Shown here: positions 10,155 to 17,253 of the stretch, one piece after another
Layout: every line of letters starts with the position of its first letter
How positions within the stretch are numbered: the stretch's first letter is position 1
Assembly (NCBI GenBank): GCA_023460975.1
Contig: JAEWOG010000014.1
Span: 1 to 19,238 of the forward strand
Reading direction: 5' to 3'
Source of the DNA: Actinomycetes bacterium
GTDB taxonomy: Bacteria; Actinomycetota; Actinomycetes; Propionibacteriales; Nocardioidaceae
DNA: 19,238 nucleotides
Program-made: the position numbers and the translations under genes
Notes under the pieces: model-generated
The model's input: the letters and a program-made list of their open reading frames with translations, nothing else
Database searches by the model: none
Told to the model about the DNA's origin: nothing

Positions 10155-11183
10155 TCAGGCCTTCGCCGTCACGTGCTCACGCATTGCCGGGATCACGGTC
10201 TCGCCGTAGACCCGCAGCGTCTCGTCCTTGTTGTCGTGCTGGAGGTAGCCGGCGAACTGCGTGACACCGATGTCCTTGAGCCGCTGGAGCTTGGCCATGT
10301 GGTCGTCCGCGGTGCCCAGCAGGCAGAAGCGCTCCACGATCTCGTCGGGCACGAAGTCGGTGTGGGTGTTCTCCGCCCGCCCGTGCTCGTTGTAGTCGTA
10401 CCCCGTCCGGCCCCGGATGTAGTCGACCAGGACCTGCGGGATGACGCCGGTGTCGCCGTACTTGGTGACGATGTCGGCGATGTGGTTGCCCACCATGCCG
10501 CCGAACCAGCGGCACTGGTCGATCTGGTGCGCCCTCGACTCGGGGGTGTCCTCGCCGATGTAGAACGGCGCCGCGACACAGAACTGGAGCTTGTCCGCGT
10601 CGCGCCCTGCCTTCGTGGCCGCGTCGCGCACCTGACCGATCATCCACTCAGCCACCTCGACGTCGGCGAGCTGGAGGATGAACCCGTCGCCCGCCTCACC
10701 GGCGGCCTTGAGCGCCAGCGGACCGTACGCGGCGATCCAGACCTCCAGGGACGAGCTGCGCGCCCACGGGAACTGGATGGTCGAGCCGTTGAGGTCCACC
10801 GGACGGCAGTTGGCGAGCTCGCGGATCACGTGGGTCGCCTCCCGCACCTCCTTGAGGGTGCAGGGCTTGCCGTTGAGGGTGCGTACGGCCGAGTCGCCGC
10901 GGCCGATCCCGCACACGGTGCGGTTGCCGTACATCTCGTTGAGGGTGGCGTAGACCGACGCCGTGACCGTCCAGTCGCGGGTGGCCGGGTTGGTGACCAT
11001 CGGACCCACCACGATGCGGTTGGTCTCGGCCAGGATCTGGCTGTAGATGACGTACGGCTCCTGCCACAGCAGGTGGGAGTCGAAGGTCCAGAAGTAGTCG
11101 AAGCCGTACTCCTCAGCACGCTTGGCCATGGCCACAGTCCGCCACGCTGGCGGGTTGGTCTGCATGACGACACCGAAATCCAC
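10155..11183 (-). CDS. LLM-class flavin/F420-dependent oxidoreductase of a dihydropyrimidinase operon
   Basis: This 342-residue protein has the luciferase-like (LLM) TIM-barrel pattern: a start MDFGVVMQTNPP, FDYFWTFDSHL (28-38), GPMVTNPATRDWTVTASV (60-77) and CGIGRGDSA (91-99). The GPxVTNPxTR pattern resembles Mer-type F420 enzymes rather than the FMN/O2 uracil monooxygenase RutA, which has a different N-terminus. I recall an uncharacterised F420-predicted LLM family (TIGR03842, CPS_4043-like) that sits beside dihydropyrimidinase genes, and this looks like a member. The start is a GTG at 11183 with AAGGAG 6 nt upstream. Its reaction is unknown. Interconversion of pyrimidine and dihydropyrimidine, or oxidation of an imported ureide, would fit the context. 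A repeat hairpin separates it from the upstream dihydropyrimidinase gene. Confidence 0.85.
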   Translation of the reverse strand: MDFGVVMQTNPPAWRTVAMAKRAEEYGFDYFWTFDSHLLWQEPYVIYSQILAETNRIVVGPMVTNPATRDWTVTASVYATLNEMYGNRTVCGIGRGDSAVRTLNGKPCTLKEVREATHVIRELANCRPVDLNGSTIQFPWARSSSLEVWIAAYGPLALKAAGEAGDGFILQLADVEVAEWMIGQVRDAATKAGRDADKLQFCVAAPFYIGEDTPESRAHQIDQCRWFGGMVGNHIADIVTKYGDTGVIPQVLVDYIRGRTGYDYNEHGRAENTHTDFVPDEIVERFCLLGTADDHMAKLQRLKDIGVTQFAGYLQHDNKDETLRVYGETVIPAMREHVTAKA

Positions 11184-11231
11184 GTCGTACTCCTTCTCGG
11201 GGGAAAATCATTGGGTTGAGCTGGTTGAGCC

Positions 11232-11306
11232 GTTGGTTGAGCCTGTCGAAACCGGTCCGTTGGTTGAGCCTGTCGAAACCAAGGTCTCGACCAGCTCGAC
11301 CAACGG
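11232..11306. repeat. Short interspersed repeat: two direct copies and one inverted copy forming a hairpin
   Basis: The word GGTTGAGCCTGTCGAAACC occurs within 22-bp copies at 11232-11253 and 11259-11280, identical over 22 bp. A diverged inverted copy lies at 11283-11304. A further partial copy, GGGTTGAGCTGG, is near 11213. Segments 11257-11280 and 11283-11306 fold into a 24-position stem with three mismatches and a 2-nt AA loop. I recall closely similar words dispersed through many actinobacterial genomes. Here the repeat lies inside the operon, between dihydropyrimidinase and the LLM oxidoreductase, where it could act on the mRNA as a processing or attenuation site. Confidence 0.85.
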
Positions 11307-11321
11307 GGCCCGACCAACGAT

Positions 11322-12740
11322 TCAGATGAGGTACTGGGACAGGCCGCGACGCAGGTACTGCCCGTGGCCCGCCTTTCCATGGAACGTGTCGTCGGAGACG
11401 AGGACCGTGCCGCGGGAGATGACGGTGTCGACCTTGCCGTCGATCTCGTAGCCCTCCCAGGCGGAGTGGTCCATGTTCATGTGGTGGGTCTTGTCGTACC
11501 CGATGGACGTGTGACCGTTGGGGTCGTAGATCACGACATCGGCGTCCGCGCCGGGCTGCAGCACGCCCTTGGTGCCGTACAGACCAAACATCCGCGCGGG
11601 CGTGGTCGAGGTGATCTCGACCCACCGCTCCAGGGAGATCTCGCCGGTGACGACGCCCTGGTACATGAGGTCCATGCGGTGCTCGATCGTCCCGATGCCG
11701 TTGGGGATGTTGCGGAAGTCGCCGATCCCCAGCTCCTTCTGCTCCTTGAAGCAGAAGGGGCAGTGGTCCGTGGAGACCATCTGCAGGTCGTTGGTGCGCA
11801 ACGCCTGCCACATCGAGTCCTGATGGCCCTCGGCGCGCGAGCGCAGCGGCGTCGAGCAGACCCACTTCGCGCCCTCGAAGCCCGGGGCTCCCAGCTGCTC
11901 CTCCAACGACAGGTAGAGGTATTGCGGGCACGTCTCCCCGAACACGTTGGCGCCACCGTCGCGGGCCGTCGCGATCTGCGCCACGGCCTGCTTCGCGCTC
12001 ACGTGCACCACGTACAGCGGGGCGCCGGTGATGTTGGAGAGCATGATCGCGCGGTGCGTGGCCTCCTCCTCGGCCTGCCAGGCGCGGGCGATGCCGTGGT
12101 AGTACGGGTCGGTCTTGCCGGCCTTGACCAACTGCTCGGCCAGAACGTCGATGACCGGGCCGTTCTCGGCGTGCATCATCGTCATCAGGCCGAGATCAGC
12201 GGCCTTCTGCATGGCCTTGAGGATCTGGTCGTCCGAGGCGTAGAAGACGCCGGGATAGGCCATGAACATCTTGTACGAGGTCACGCCCTCGGCGACGAGG
12301 TTGTCCATCGCCGCGAGCGCGTCGTCGTCAACGCCTCCGATGATCTGGTGGAAGCCGTAGTCGACGGCGCAGTTGCCCCGCGCGAGGTCGTGCCAGGCCT
12401 CGAGGCCCTCCATGACCTTCTCGCCCGTACGCTGCACGGCGAAGTCGATGATGGAGGTGGTGCCGCCCCAAGCCGCCGCCACCGTTCCCGTCTCGAACGT
12501 GTCGGAGGCAAAGGTGCCTCCGAACGGCAGCTGCATGTGCGTGTGGGCGTCGATGCCGCCGGGGATGACGTACTTGCCGGTCGCGTCGATGACGGTGTCG
12601 GCGCTCGCCTTGAGGTCGTGTCCCAGAACCGTCGAGCCGGGCTCGAGGATCGCCACGATCTTCTCGCCGTCGATGAGGACGTCTGCGGTGACGGTGCCGG
12701 TGGCGTTGACCACCAGGCCGCCGCTGATGAGGGTCGTCAT
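11322..12740 (-). CDS. hydA: Dihydropyrimidinase (D-hydantoinase family)
   Basis: This cytoplasmic zinc amidohydrolase opens the dihydropyrimidine ring of dihydrouracil or dihydrothymine to N-carbamoyl-beta-amino acids. It is 472 residues, normal for the family. Metal-site residues are visible: DAHTHMQLPFGG with His66 and His68, the carboxylated-lysine motif VTSYKMFMAYPG with Lys157, MMHAENG with His190, VVHVSAK with His246 and STDHCPF with Asp325. The C-terminal GYEIDGKVDTVISRG segment belongs to the small composite domain. GGGGGAGG lies 5 nt before the ATG, and the gene starts 16 nt after the ureidopropionase stop. The active site is also compatible with hydantoins, so a hydantoinase role is possible, but the downstream aminotransferase and semialdehyde dehydrogenase favour pyrimidines. 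Confidence 0.93.
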   Translation of the reverse strand: MTTLISGGLVVNATGTVTADVLIDGEKIVAILEPGSTVLGHDLKASADTVIDATGKYVIPGGIDAHTHMQLPFGGTFASDTFETGTVAAAWGGTTSIIDFAVQRTGEKVMEGLEAWHDLARGNCAVDYGFHQIIGGVDDDALAAMDNLVAEGVTSYKMFMAYPGVFYASDDQILKAMQKAADLGLMTMMHAENGPVIDVLAEQLVKAGKTDPYYHGIARAWQAEEEATHRAIMLSNITGAPLYVVHVSAKQAVAQIATARDGGANVFGETCPQYLYLSLEEQLGAPGFEGAKWVCSTPLRSRAEGHQDSMWQALRTNDLQMVSTDHCPFCFKEQKELGIGDFRNIPNGIGTIEHRMDLMYQGVVTGEISLERWVEITSTTPARMFGLYGTKGVLQPGADADVVIYDPNGHTSIGYDKTHHMNMDHSAWEGYEIDGKVDTVISRGTVLVSDDTFHGKAGHGQYLRRGLSQYLI

Positions 12741-12756
12741 GGTCGCCTCCCCCGCC

Positions 12757-13605
12757 TCAGGGCTTCGCGATCTCGGTGTAGGAGTCCGGTCGGCGGTCCC
12801 GGTAGAACTGCCAGTCGTCGCGCATCTGCTGGACCATGTCCATGTCGAGGTCGCGGATGAGGATCTCCTCGTCGCTGCCCGAGCCGCGCTCGCCCACGAA
12901 GTTGCCGCGCGGGTCGATGACCTGCGAGGTGCCGTAGAAGTCGACAGCGAGCTCGCCGTACTCGTTGTCCTCGCGTCCGACGCGGTTGGGCTGCAGCACG
13001 AAGTAGCCGTTGGCGACGGCGGCGCACGGGCCCTCGACCTCCCAGAGGCGGTTGCTCAGGCCGGGCTTGGTCGCGTTGGGGTTGAACACCATGTGCGCGC
13101 CGCCCAGGCCCAGCTCGCGCCAACCCTCGGGGAAGTGGCGGTCGTAACAGATGTAGGTGCCGACCTTGCCGACCGCGGTGTCGAAGACGGGGTAGCCGAT
13201 GTTGCCGGGGCGGAAGTAGAACTTCTCCCAGAACCGGTCGAGGTGCGGGATGTGGTGCTTGCGGTAGGAGCCCAGCACCGTGCCGTCGGCGTCGACCACG
13301 ACGCACGTGTTGTAGTAGACGCCGGTCTGCTCCTCCTCATAGATCGGGAGGATCATCACCATGCCCAGCTCCTTGGCCAGGGCTGCGAAGCGGGTGACGA
13401 TCGGCCCGTCGACGGGCTCGGCGAAGCGGTAGTACTTCTGGTCCTGCGTGATGCCGAAGTAAGGACCGTAGAAGAGCTCCTGGAAGCAGATGATCTGCGC
13501 GCCCTGCTCCTTGGCATCGCGGGCGAACTGTTCGTGCTTGTCCAGCATCGACTCCTTGTCACCCGTCCATGTGGTCTGGGTGATCGCGGCCCTCACGATG
13601 GTCAT
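12757..13605 (-). CDS. Beta-ureidopropionase (N-carbamoyl-beta-alanine amidohydrolase), nitrilase superfamily
   Basis: This 282-residue enzyme hydrolyses N-carbamoyl-beta-alanine or N-carbamoyl-beta-aminoisobutyrate to the beta-amino acid, CO2 and NH3. The Glu-Lys-Cys triad of the nitrilase superfamily is present: Glu43 in CFQELFYGPYFG, Lys116 in YRKHHIPH and Cys153 in TYICYDRHFPEG. The stretch FNPNATKPGLSNRLWEVEGP (174-193) and QPNRVG (205-210) follow the beta-ureidopropionase pattern rather than that of nitrilases. It is shorter than the eukaryotic enzymes (about 385 residues) and closer to bacterial carbamoylputrescine amidases, which are the main alternative. AGGAGG lies 6 nt before the ATG. 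It is the first gene of the catabolic operon and diverges from the MocR regulator. Confidence 0.9.
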   Translation of the reverse strand: MTIVRAAITQTTWTGDKESMLDKHEQFARDAKEQGAQIICFQELFYGPYFGITQDQKYYRFAEPVDGPIVTRFAALAKELGMVMILPIYEEEQTGVYYNTCVVVDADGTVLGSYRKHHIPHLDRFWEKFYFRPGNIGYPVFDTAVGKVGTYICYDRHFPEGWRELGLGGAHMVFNPNATKPGLSNRLWEVEGPCAAVANGYFVLQPNRVGREDNEYGELAVDFYGTSQVIDPRGNFVGERGSGSDEEILIRDLDMDMVQQMRDDWQFYRDRRPDSYTEIAKP

Positions 13606-13670
13606 GCCAACCTCCTGGTCACTTGCGTGGTTCGGACGGCGGAAGCCCGGGTGGGCGACGCCGTCAGATC

Positions 13671-13716
13671 GTTATCCTTGCTCTTGAACATTTCGCGGTT
13701 GTTACGGCAGGTTACC
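13671..13716. promoter_or_regulatory. Divergent promoter region with candidate MocR operator (GTTAC direct repeats)
   Basis: The 146-nt space between the catabolic operon and the regulator holds GTTACGGCAGGTTACC at 13701-13716, a direct repeat of GTTAC on a 10-bp pitch. A related GTTAT lies at 13671. Direct repeats on one helical face are typical of MocR/GabR operators. On the minus strand GGATAACGAT (about 13667-13676) could be the operon -10 region with a poor -35, so the repeats would lie near an activator position. This is a prediction from pattern only. Confidence 0.35.
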
Positions 13717-13751
13717 TACGTCACACATTCTTGGGAAGGCTCGATTTGACT

Positions 13752-15092
13752 ATGGGGGAACTCCTGGTTCTGGACGGGCTGGACGACCGCAGCCCGCAGG
13801 GAATCGCCGGGGCGCTGGCCCGCGCGATCCGCACCGGCGAGCTCGCCGAGGGCGACCGCCTGCCCACGGTCCGCGACGTCGCCGCCCGCCTCGGAGTGAG
13901 CCCGGCGACCGTGAGCGCCGCCTGGCAGGCGCTGCAACGCACCGGAGCCGTGACCACTCGCGGTCGAGCAGGGACGTACGTCAACGCGCGCCCCAGCGGG
14001 TGGCTCAGCCCCCGTGTCGCGAGCCTGCGCGGCGAGACCAGCGCCGCCCTGCGACTGGACCTGTCCCGAGGGACCCCCGACCCCGACCTGTTGCCCTCGA
14101 TCGGCCCCGCGCTGGGTCGCGTCGCAGGCCGCGCGGCAACCGGCGGCTACCAGGAGGAGCCGGTGCTCCCCGAGCTGCGCAGGCTGCTCGCCCGCCAGTG
14201 GCCGTACGAGGTCGAGACCATCACCGTCGTCGACGGCGCCACCGACGGCATCGCGCGCGCCCTCGAACTGCTCGTCGGCCTGGGCGACCGGGTCGCCGTG
14301 GAGGCACCGGGGTTCCCGCCGGTCTTCGACCTCGTCGAGGCCCTCGGCGGTGAGGTGACGCCCATGGAGCTCGACGGCGAAGGCGTGAGCGTACGGTCCC
14401 TGCGCGCGGCGCTCGCCACGGACCCAGTGGCGGTCGTGCTCCAGCCCCGCGCGCACAATCCCACGGGCGTCTCCCTGTCGCCGGCGCGCGCGGCTGAGCT
14501 CGCCACGGTGCTGGCCCGCCACCGCCAGTCGCAGCCAGTCATCATCGAGGACGACCACTCAGGCCCGATCTCGGGACGCCCCCCGGTGTCGCTGGGCCGA
14601 CACCTCCCGGATCGCGTCATCCACGTGCGCAGCTACTCGAAGTCGCACGGTCCCGACCTCCGCATCGCAGCGCTCGGCGGCGCGGCCGACCTCGTCGAAC
14701 CGATCATCGCCCGCCGCATGCTCGGCCCCGGCTGGACCTCGCGGATGGTGCAGACGATCCTGCTCGACCTGCTCACCCAGGCCCAACCCATCGAGGAGGT
14801 CACCGAGGCCGGGCGGCAGTACTTCGGCCGCCAGCGCGACCTGCACGCCCGACTGGTCGACCTCGGGCTCGACCTGCCGCTGCCCGACGGCATCAACCTG
14901 TGGGTCCCCGTACGCGACGAGCGCGCCGCCCTCACCCACCTCGCCGCCGCCGACATCCGCGCCGCCGCCGGGGCCCCGTTCTTCCCGACCGACGACCACC
15001 CGCCACACGTACGACTGACCACGGGGCTGGTGCGAGCCGAGGAACTCGACCACGTGGCGACGTCGATCGTCGAGGCCGCCTCGTCCCTCTAG
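13752..15092 (+). CDS. MocR-type transcriptional regulator (GntR winged helix fused to aminotransferase-like domain)
   Basis: This 446-residue protein has a GntR winged helix at about 15-80 (GALARAIRTGELAEGDRLPT, then RDVAARLGVSPATVSAAWQALQ). A linker follows, then a fold-type I aminotransferase domain with RAHNPTG (233-239, Asn236), EDDHSGPI (266-273) and the PLP-lysine motif HVRSYSKSHGPDLR (291-304, Lys297). MocR regulators sense amino compounds through PLP; known members include GabR, PdxR and TauR. Its divergent position beside genes that make and consume beta-alanine and beta-aminoisobutyrate suggests it controls them in response to such a compound. I used the ATG at 13752. An in-frame TTG at 13746 is 6 nt after GGAAGG and is a real alternative. 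The typical YGxP-type conserved features were not checked further. Confidence 0.87.
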   Translation: MGELLVLDGLDDRSPQGIAGALARAIRTGELAEGDRLPTVRDVAARLGVSPATVSAAWQALQRTGAVTTRGRAGTYVNARPSGWLSPRVASLRGETSAALRLDLSRGTPDPDLLPSIGPALGRVAGRAATGGYQEEPVLPELRRLLARQWPYEVETITVVDGATDGIARALELLVGLGDRVAVEAPGFPPVFDLVEALGGEVTPMELDGEGVSVRSLRAALATDPVAVVLQPRAHNPTGVSLSPARAAELATVLARHRQSQPVIIEDDHSGPISGRPPVSLGRHLPDRVIHVRSYSKSHGPDLRIAALGGAADLVEPIIARRMLGPGWTSRMVQTILLDLLTQAQPIEEVTEAGRQYFGRQRDLHARLVDLGLDLPLPDGINLWVPVRDERAALTHLAAADIRAAAGAPFFPTDDHPPHVRLTTGLVRAEELDHVATSIVEAASSL

Positions 15093-15097
15093 CGCCC

Positions 15098-15140
15098 CGC
15101 CTTCCCCGCCTTCCCCGCCGCCTTCCTCCCCCGCCTTCCT
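15098..15140 (+). repeat. Pyrimidine-rich CCGCCTTCC-type tract after the regulator gene
   Basis: After the regulator stop the sequence is a strand-asymmetric tract built from about four CGCCTTCC(C) units with small variations, ending directly at the left inverted repeat (15141). No gene or stem-loop is visible in it. It may be slippage-prone. Confidence 0.6.
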
Positions 15141-15208
15141 CATGTAAAGCGGGGTTATCCCATCTAGCGCCCCGTCACAGGCATGCACCAGTACGCACCA
15201 GGGCGCGC
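15141..15208 (+). repeat. Left 68-bp inverted repeat with hairpin, flanking the AbiEi/DUF559-like gene
   Basis: The outer block CATGTAAAGCGGGGTTATC (15141-15159) is exactly matched, inverted, at 16432-16450. The inner block 15181-15208, containing GCATGCACCAGTACGCACCA, is exactly matched over 28 bp at 16383-16410. Segment 15174-15180 matches at 6 of 7. Only 15160-15173 diverges (7 of 14). That diverged part can still form a stem within its own copy: 15164-15173 pairs with 15202-15211 (CTAGCGC with GCGCTAG plus CC with GG, one internal C-C mismatch). The loop contains two CACCAG words on a 10-bp pitch. Confidence 0.9.
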
Positions 15209-15326
15209 TAGTCGCAGCTCGCCGACGACACGCCAGTTTCCGTCCACAGGCCGCCCAGGACCCCGACAACCCACAGCCAGGCCCGTACGGCCCCCGCGGC
15301 GCCCGCTTGGCCAACAGGGTGAGCCC

Positions 15327-16376
15327 ATGCTGACCGCCGACCTCGCCTCGCTCCTGTCCCGCCGCGCCCACCTCGTCACGTACGAGGAACTCCGCCTGCT
15401 CGGATACGACACCGCCGAGATCGCACGGCTCGTGCGCACGCGCGACCTCGTACGCCTCCGCCAAGGCTGTTACACCAGCGGCGAGCACTGGATGTCTCTG
15501 GGCACGCCGCCCCACCGCGAGTTGCTGCGCGCCAGGGCCGCGAGCACGGTGATGGACGCCGCCCACGTGCTCAGCCACGACTCCGCTGCGCATGCGTTGT
15601 CGATGCCGTTCCTCATGCCGCCCACCCCGCTCGTCCACGTGTCGCGCCCTCACGTTCACGGGTCGCGGACCAAGGCCGGTGTGAAACACCACGGGGCACC
15701 GTACGAGGCAGCCCAGGTCGTCCAGGCGCAGGGTCTCGCCGTGCTCGGCGCCGCGCGGACCGCCGCCGACCTCGCCCGGGAGCACGGGTTCCACGCTGGC
15801 CTGAGCGCCTGCGACTCAGCGCTGCGGCAGGGAGCGACGCTCGCCGAACTGGAGGCGGCGGTGAGCGCCATGACCTCCTGGCCAGGAGTACGGAGTGCAC
15901 GGCGAGCCATCGCACTGGCCGACGCGGGCGCCGAGAACCCCGGCGAGTCCCTGGCCCGGATCATGGCGCTCGAGACCGGTGCAGGGCCGGTGGCCACTCA
16001 AGTGCCGTTCCGGATCCCGACGGGTGTGGCGTGGTGCGACATGGTGGTGGGGGCGCACGTCATCGAGTTCGACGGGCGGATCAAGTACCGCCGGCGCGAG
16101 GAGGGCGGCGTCGCCGAGACCGACTCGGGCGAGGTCGTGTGGCGCGAACGCCAGCGCGAGCGCGAGTTGCTGCGACTGGGCCTCGGCGTCTCGCGGCTCG
16201 TGTGGGACGACCTCCATCCTGCTCGGTGGGGTCGTACCCGGCAGCGGCTCAGCGACGAGATCGGCCAGACCTTCAGCCGGGGCGGGCACACGCTGCCCGC
16301 TCCCCTGGCTGAGCAGGTGGCGGCGATGACACTCGTACGGGAGTCCCGGCTGCGCCGGAGCGCACACGCGGCGTGA
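15327..16376 (+). CDS. AbiEi-like winged-helix protein with C-terminal DUF559/Vsr-like nuclease fold
   Basis: This 349-residue protein has an N-terminal segment (about 5-60, LASLLSRRAHLVTYEELRLL then VRTRDLVRLRQGCYTSG) like the AbiEi-type antitoxin winged helix found in many actinobacterial proteins. A middle region contains VLSHDSAAHAL and AARTAADLARE. The C-terminal part has the DUF559-like pattern ENPGESLARIMALETG (203-218), WCDMVVGAHVIEFDGRIKY (236-254) and RERQREREL (273-281), then LVWDDL. Asp238, Glu247, Asp249 and Lys253 are candidate PD-(D/E)xK residues. Known relatives are largely uncharacterised and often multicopy. No partner toxin gene is adjacent. I chose the ATG at 15327, after AGGGTGAG. 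A frame from 15183 would start inside the repeat with a low-complexity leader. The gene is isolated between two inverted 68-bp repeats. Confidence 0.75.
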   Translation: MLTADLASLLSRRAHLVTYEELRLLGYDTAEIARLVRTRDLVRLRQGCYTSGEHWMSLGTPPHRELLRARAASTVMDAAHVLSHDSAAHALSMPFLMPPTPLVHVSRPHVHGSRTKAGVKHHGAPYEAAQVVQAQGLAVLGAARTAADLAREHGFHAGLSACDSALRQGATLAELEAAVSAMTSWPGVRSARRAIALADAGAENPGESLARIMALETGAGPVATQVPFRIPTGVAWCDMVVGAHVIEFDGRIKYRRREEGGVAETDSGEVVWRERQRERELLRLGLGVSRLVWDDLHPARWGRTRQRLSDEIGQTFSRGGHTLPAPLAEQVAAMTLVRESRLRRSAHAA

Positions 16377-16382
16377 GCACTG

Positions 16383-16450
16383 GCGCGCCCTGGTGCGTAC
16401 TGGTGCATGCTTGTGACGGCGCACCAGTGCCGATAACCCCGCTTTACATG
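16383..16450 (-). repeat. Right 68-bp inverted repeat with hairpin, flanking the AbiEi/DUF559-like gene
   Basis: This is the inverted partner of 15141-15208, 1,174 bp away. It can fold on its own: 16377-16389 (GCACTGGCGCGCC) pairs with 16418-16430 (GGCGCACCAGTGC) at 12 of 13 positions as DNA on the plus strand, and the one exception is a G-U pair in a minus-strand transcript. The 28-nt loop carries two CTGGTGC words on a 10-bp pitch. It lies 6 nt past the plus-strand gene stop and overlaps the end of the minus-strand acetyltransferase gene, so it may also serve as a convergent terminator. Confidence 0.9.
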
Positions 16451-17247
16451 GGGTGGGGAGCGCGGGTCCACACGTACGGAGTGGTGGTCGTGACGGCGAC
16501 CAACCCGGACCGCTCAAGGATCGGGCGCGACATGTCGGTGCAGTCCGAGTGGATCAGCCTGATGCCCCGCTCGAGCGCGACGCGCGCCCGGGCAGCCACC
16601 AGGGCGCGGTAGATGCCGCGGCCCCGCCAGTCAGGGTGGATCGCTCCGCCCCAGATGCCGGCGAACTCCGTGCCGACGACCGGCCGAATGGTCCCGCTAC
16701 CGATCACGCGCCCCTCCGCCCGGGCGATGAAGCACTGCTCGGCTCCCGACTCGTGCGCGGCGAGCATCCGCTCCACCCGCGGGGAGCGTCCGGGCCCGAA
16801 GACCTCCTCCTGGAGGGCGAGCATGGCGACGAGATCTGCGCGAGCATCCCCCGAGTGCCCGACGGGCGCGATGACGACGCCTTCCGGTGGCGACGGCACG
16901 TCGATGAGTGCCGCGGCCTCGCCGACCATGACGGTCTCGACGTCCTCGGCCACCAGTCCGTGCGCCAGCAGCCGTTGGGGAAGGTCGGCCGGCAGGTCGT
17001 GCCCGCGCGTCTTCCACTCGAACCGCGCCACGTCCGTGTCGTCGCGGAAGTGCCGCACGGCCCGCTCGATCGCCTCGTCGAGCGCCGCTCCGGACAGCCC
17101 CGCGAGGTCGCGATAGGTGACGAAGCCCCCGAAGTCGAAGATGGCCCAGTGCACCGGGCCGTCGCGCCAGACCTGGTGCGCACCGCCCAGCTCGCCTTCC
17201 TCGCGGAGTTGGGAGTCGTACGCGTCCCTCAGGTCAGCACTCAGCAC
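16444..17247 (-). CDS. GNAT-family N-acetyltransferase
   Basis: This 267-residue protein carries a C-terminal GNAT domain (about 125-262). The acetyl-CoA-binding motif A is IWGGAIHPDWRGRGIYRALV (198-217) with the R-G-R-G-I-Y signature at 208-213, and the final strand is SDCTDMSRPILERSGLVAV. The N-terminal 120 residues (HWAIFDFGGFVTYRDLAGLS and similar) may be a degenerate second GNAT-like half. The acceptor substrate is unknown. It starts at a GTG with no ribosome binding site. A TTGCCC/TAATTT promoter with 18-nt spacing puts the transcription start about at the GTG, so a leaderless mRNA is likely. The last two codons, ATG TAA, lie inside the right inverted repeat, so that repeat provides the stop. 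Confidence 0.87.
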   Translation of the reverse strand: MLSADLRDAYDSQLREEGELGGAHQVWRDGPVHWAIFDFGGFVTYRDLAGLSGAALDEAIERAVRHFRDDTDVARFEWKTRGHDLPADLPQRLLAHGLVAEDVETVMVGEAAALIDVPSPPEGVVIAPVGHSGDARADLVAMLALQEEVFGPGRSPRVERMLAAHESGAEQCFIARAEGRVIGSGTIRPVVGTEFAGIWGGAIHPDWRGRGIYRALVAARARVALERGIRLIHSDCTDMSRPILERSGLVAVTTTTPYVWTRAPHPM

Positions 17248-17253
17248 CAGAAC

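Noticed and set aside
10155..11183. RutA-type pyrimidine monooxygenase
   Set aside because: The N-terminus and motifs differ from RutA, and no other rut genes are present; the neighbours belong to the reductive pathway.
15183..15326. Upstream start adding 48 residues to the nuclease-like protein
   Set aside because: The added part is Pro/Arg-rich, begins inside the inverted repeat, and the ATG at 15327 has a better ribosome binding site.
15141..16450. Ordinary IS element
   Set aside because: The inverted repeats are long and structured, but the single gene has no DDE or HUH transposase motif and no target-site duplication is visible at the edges.
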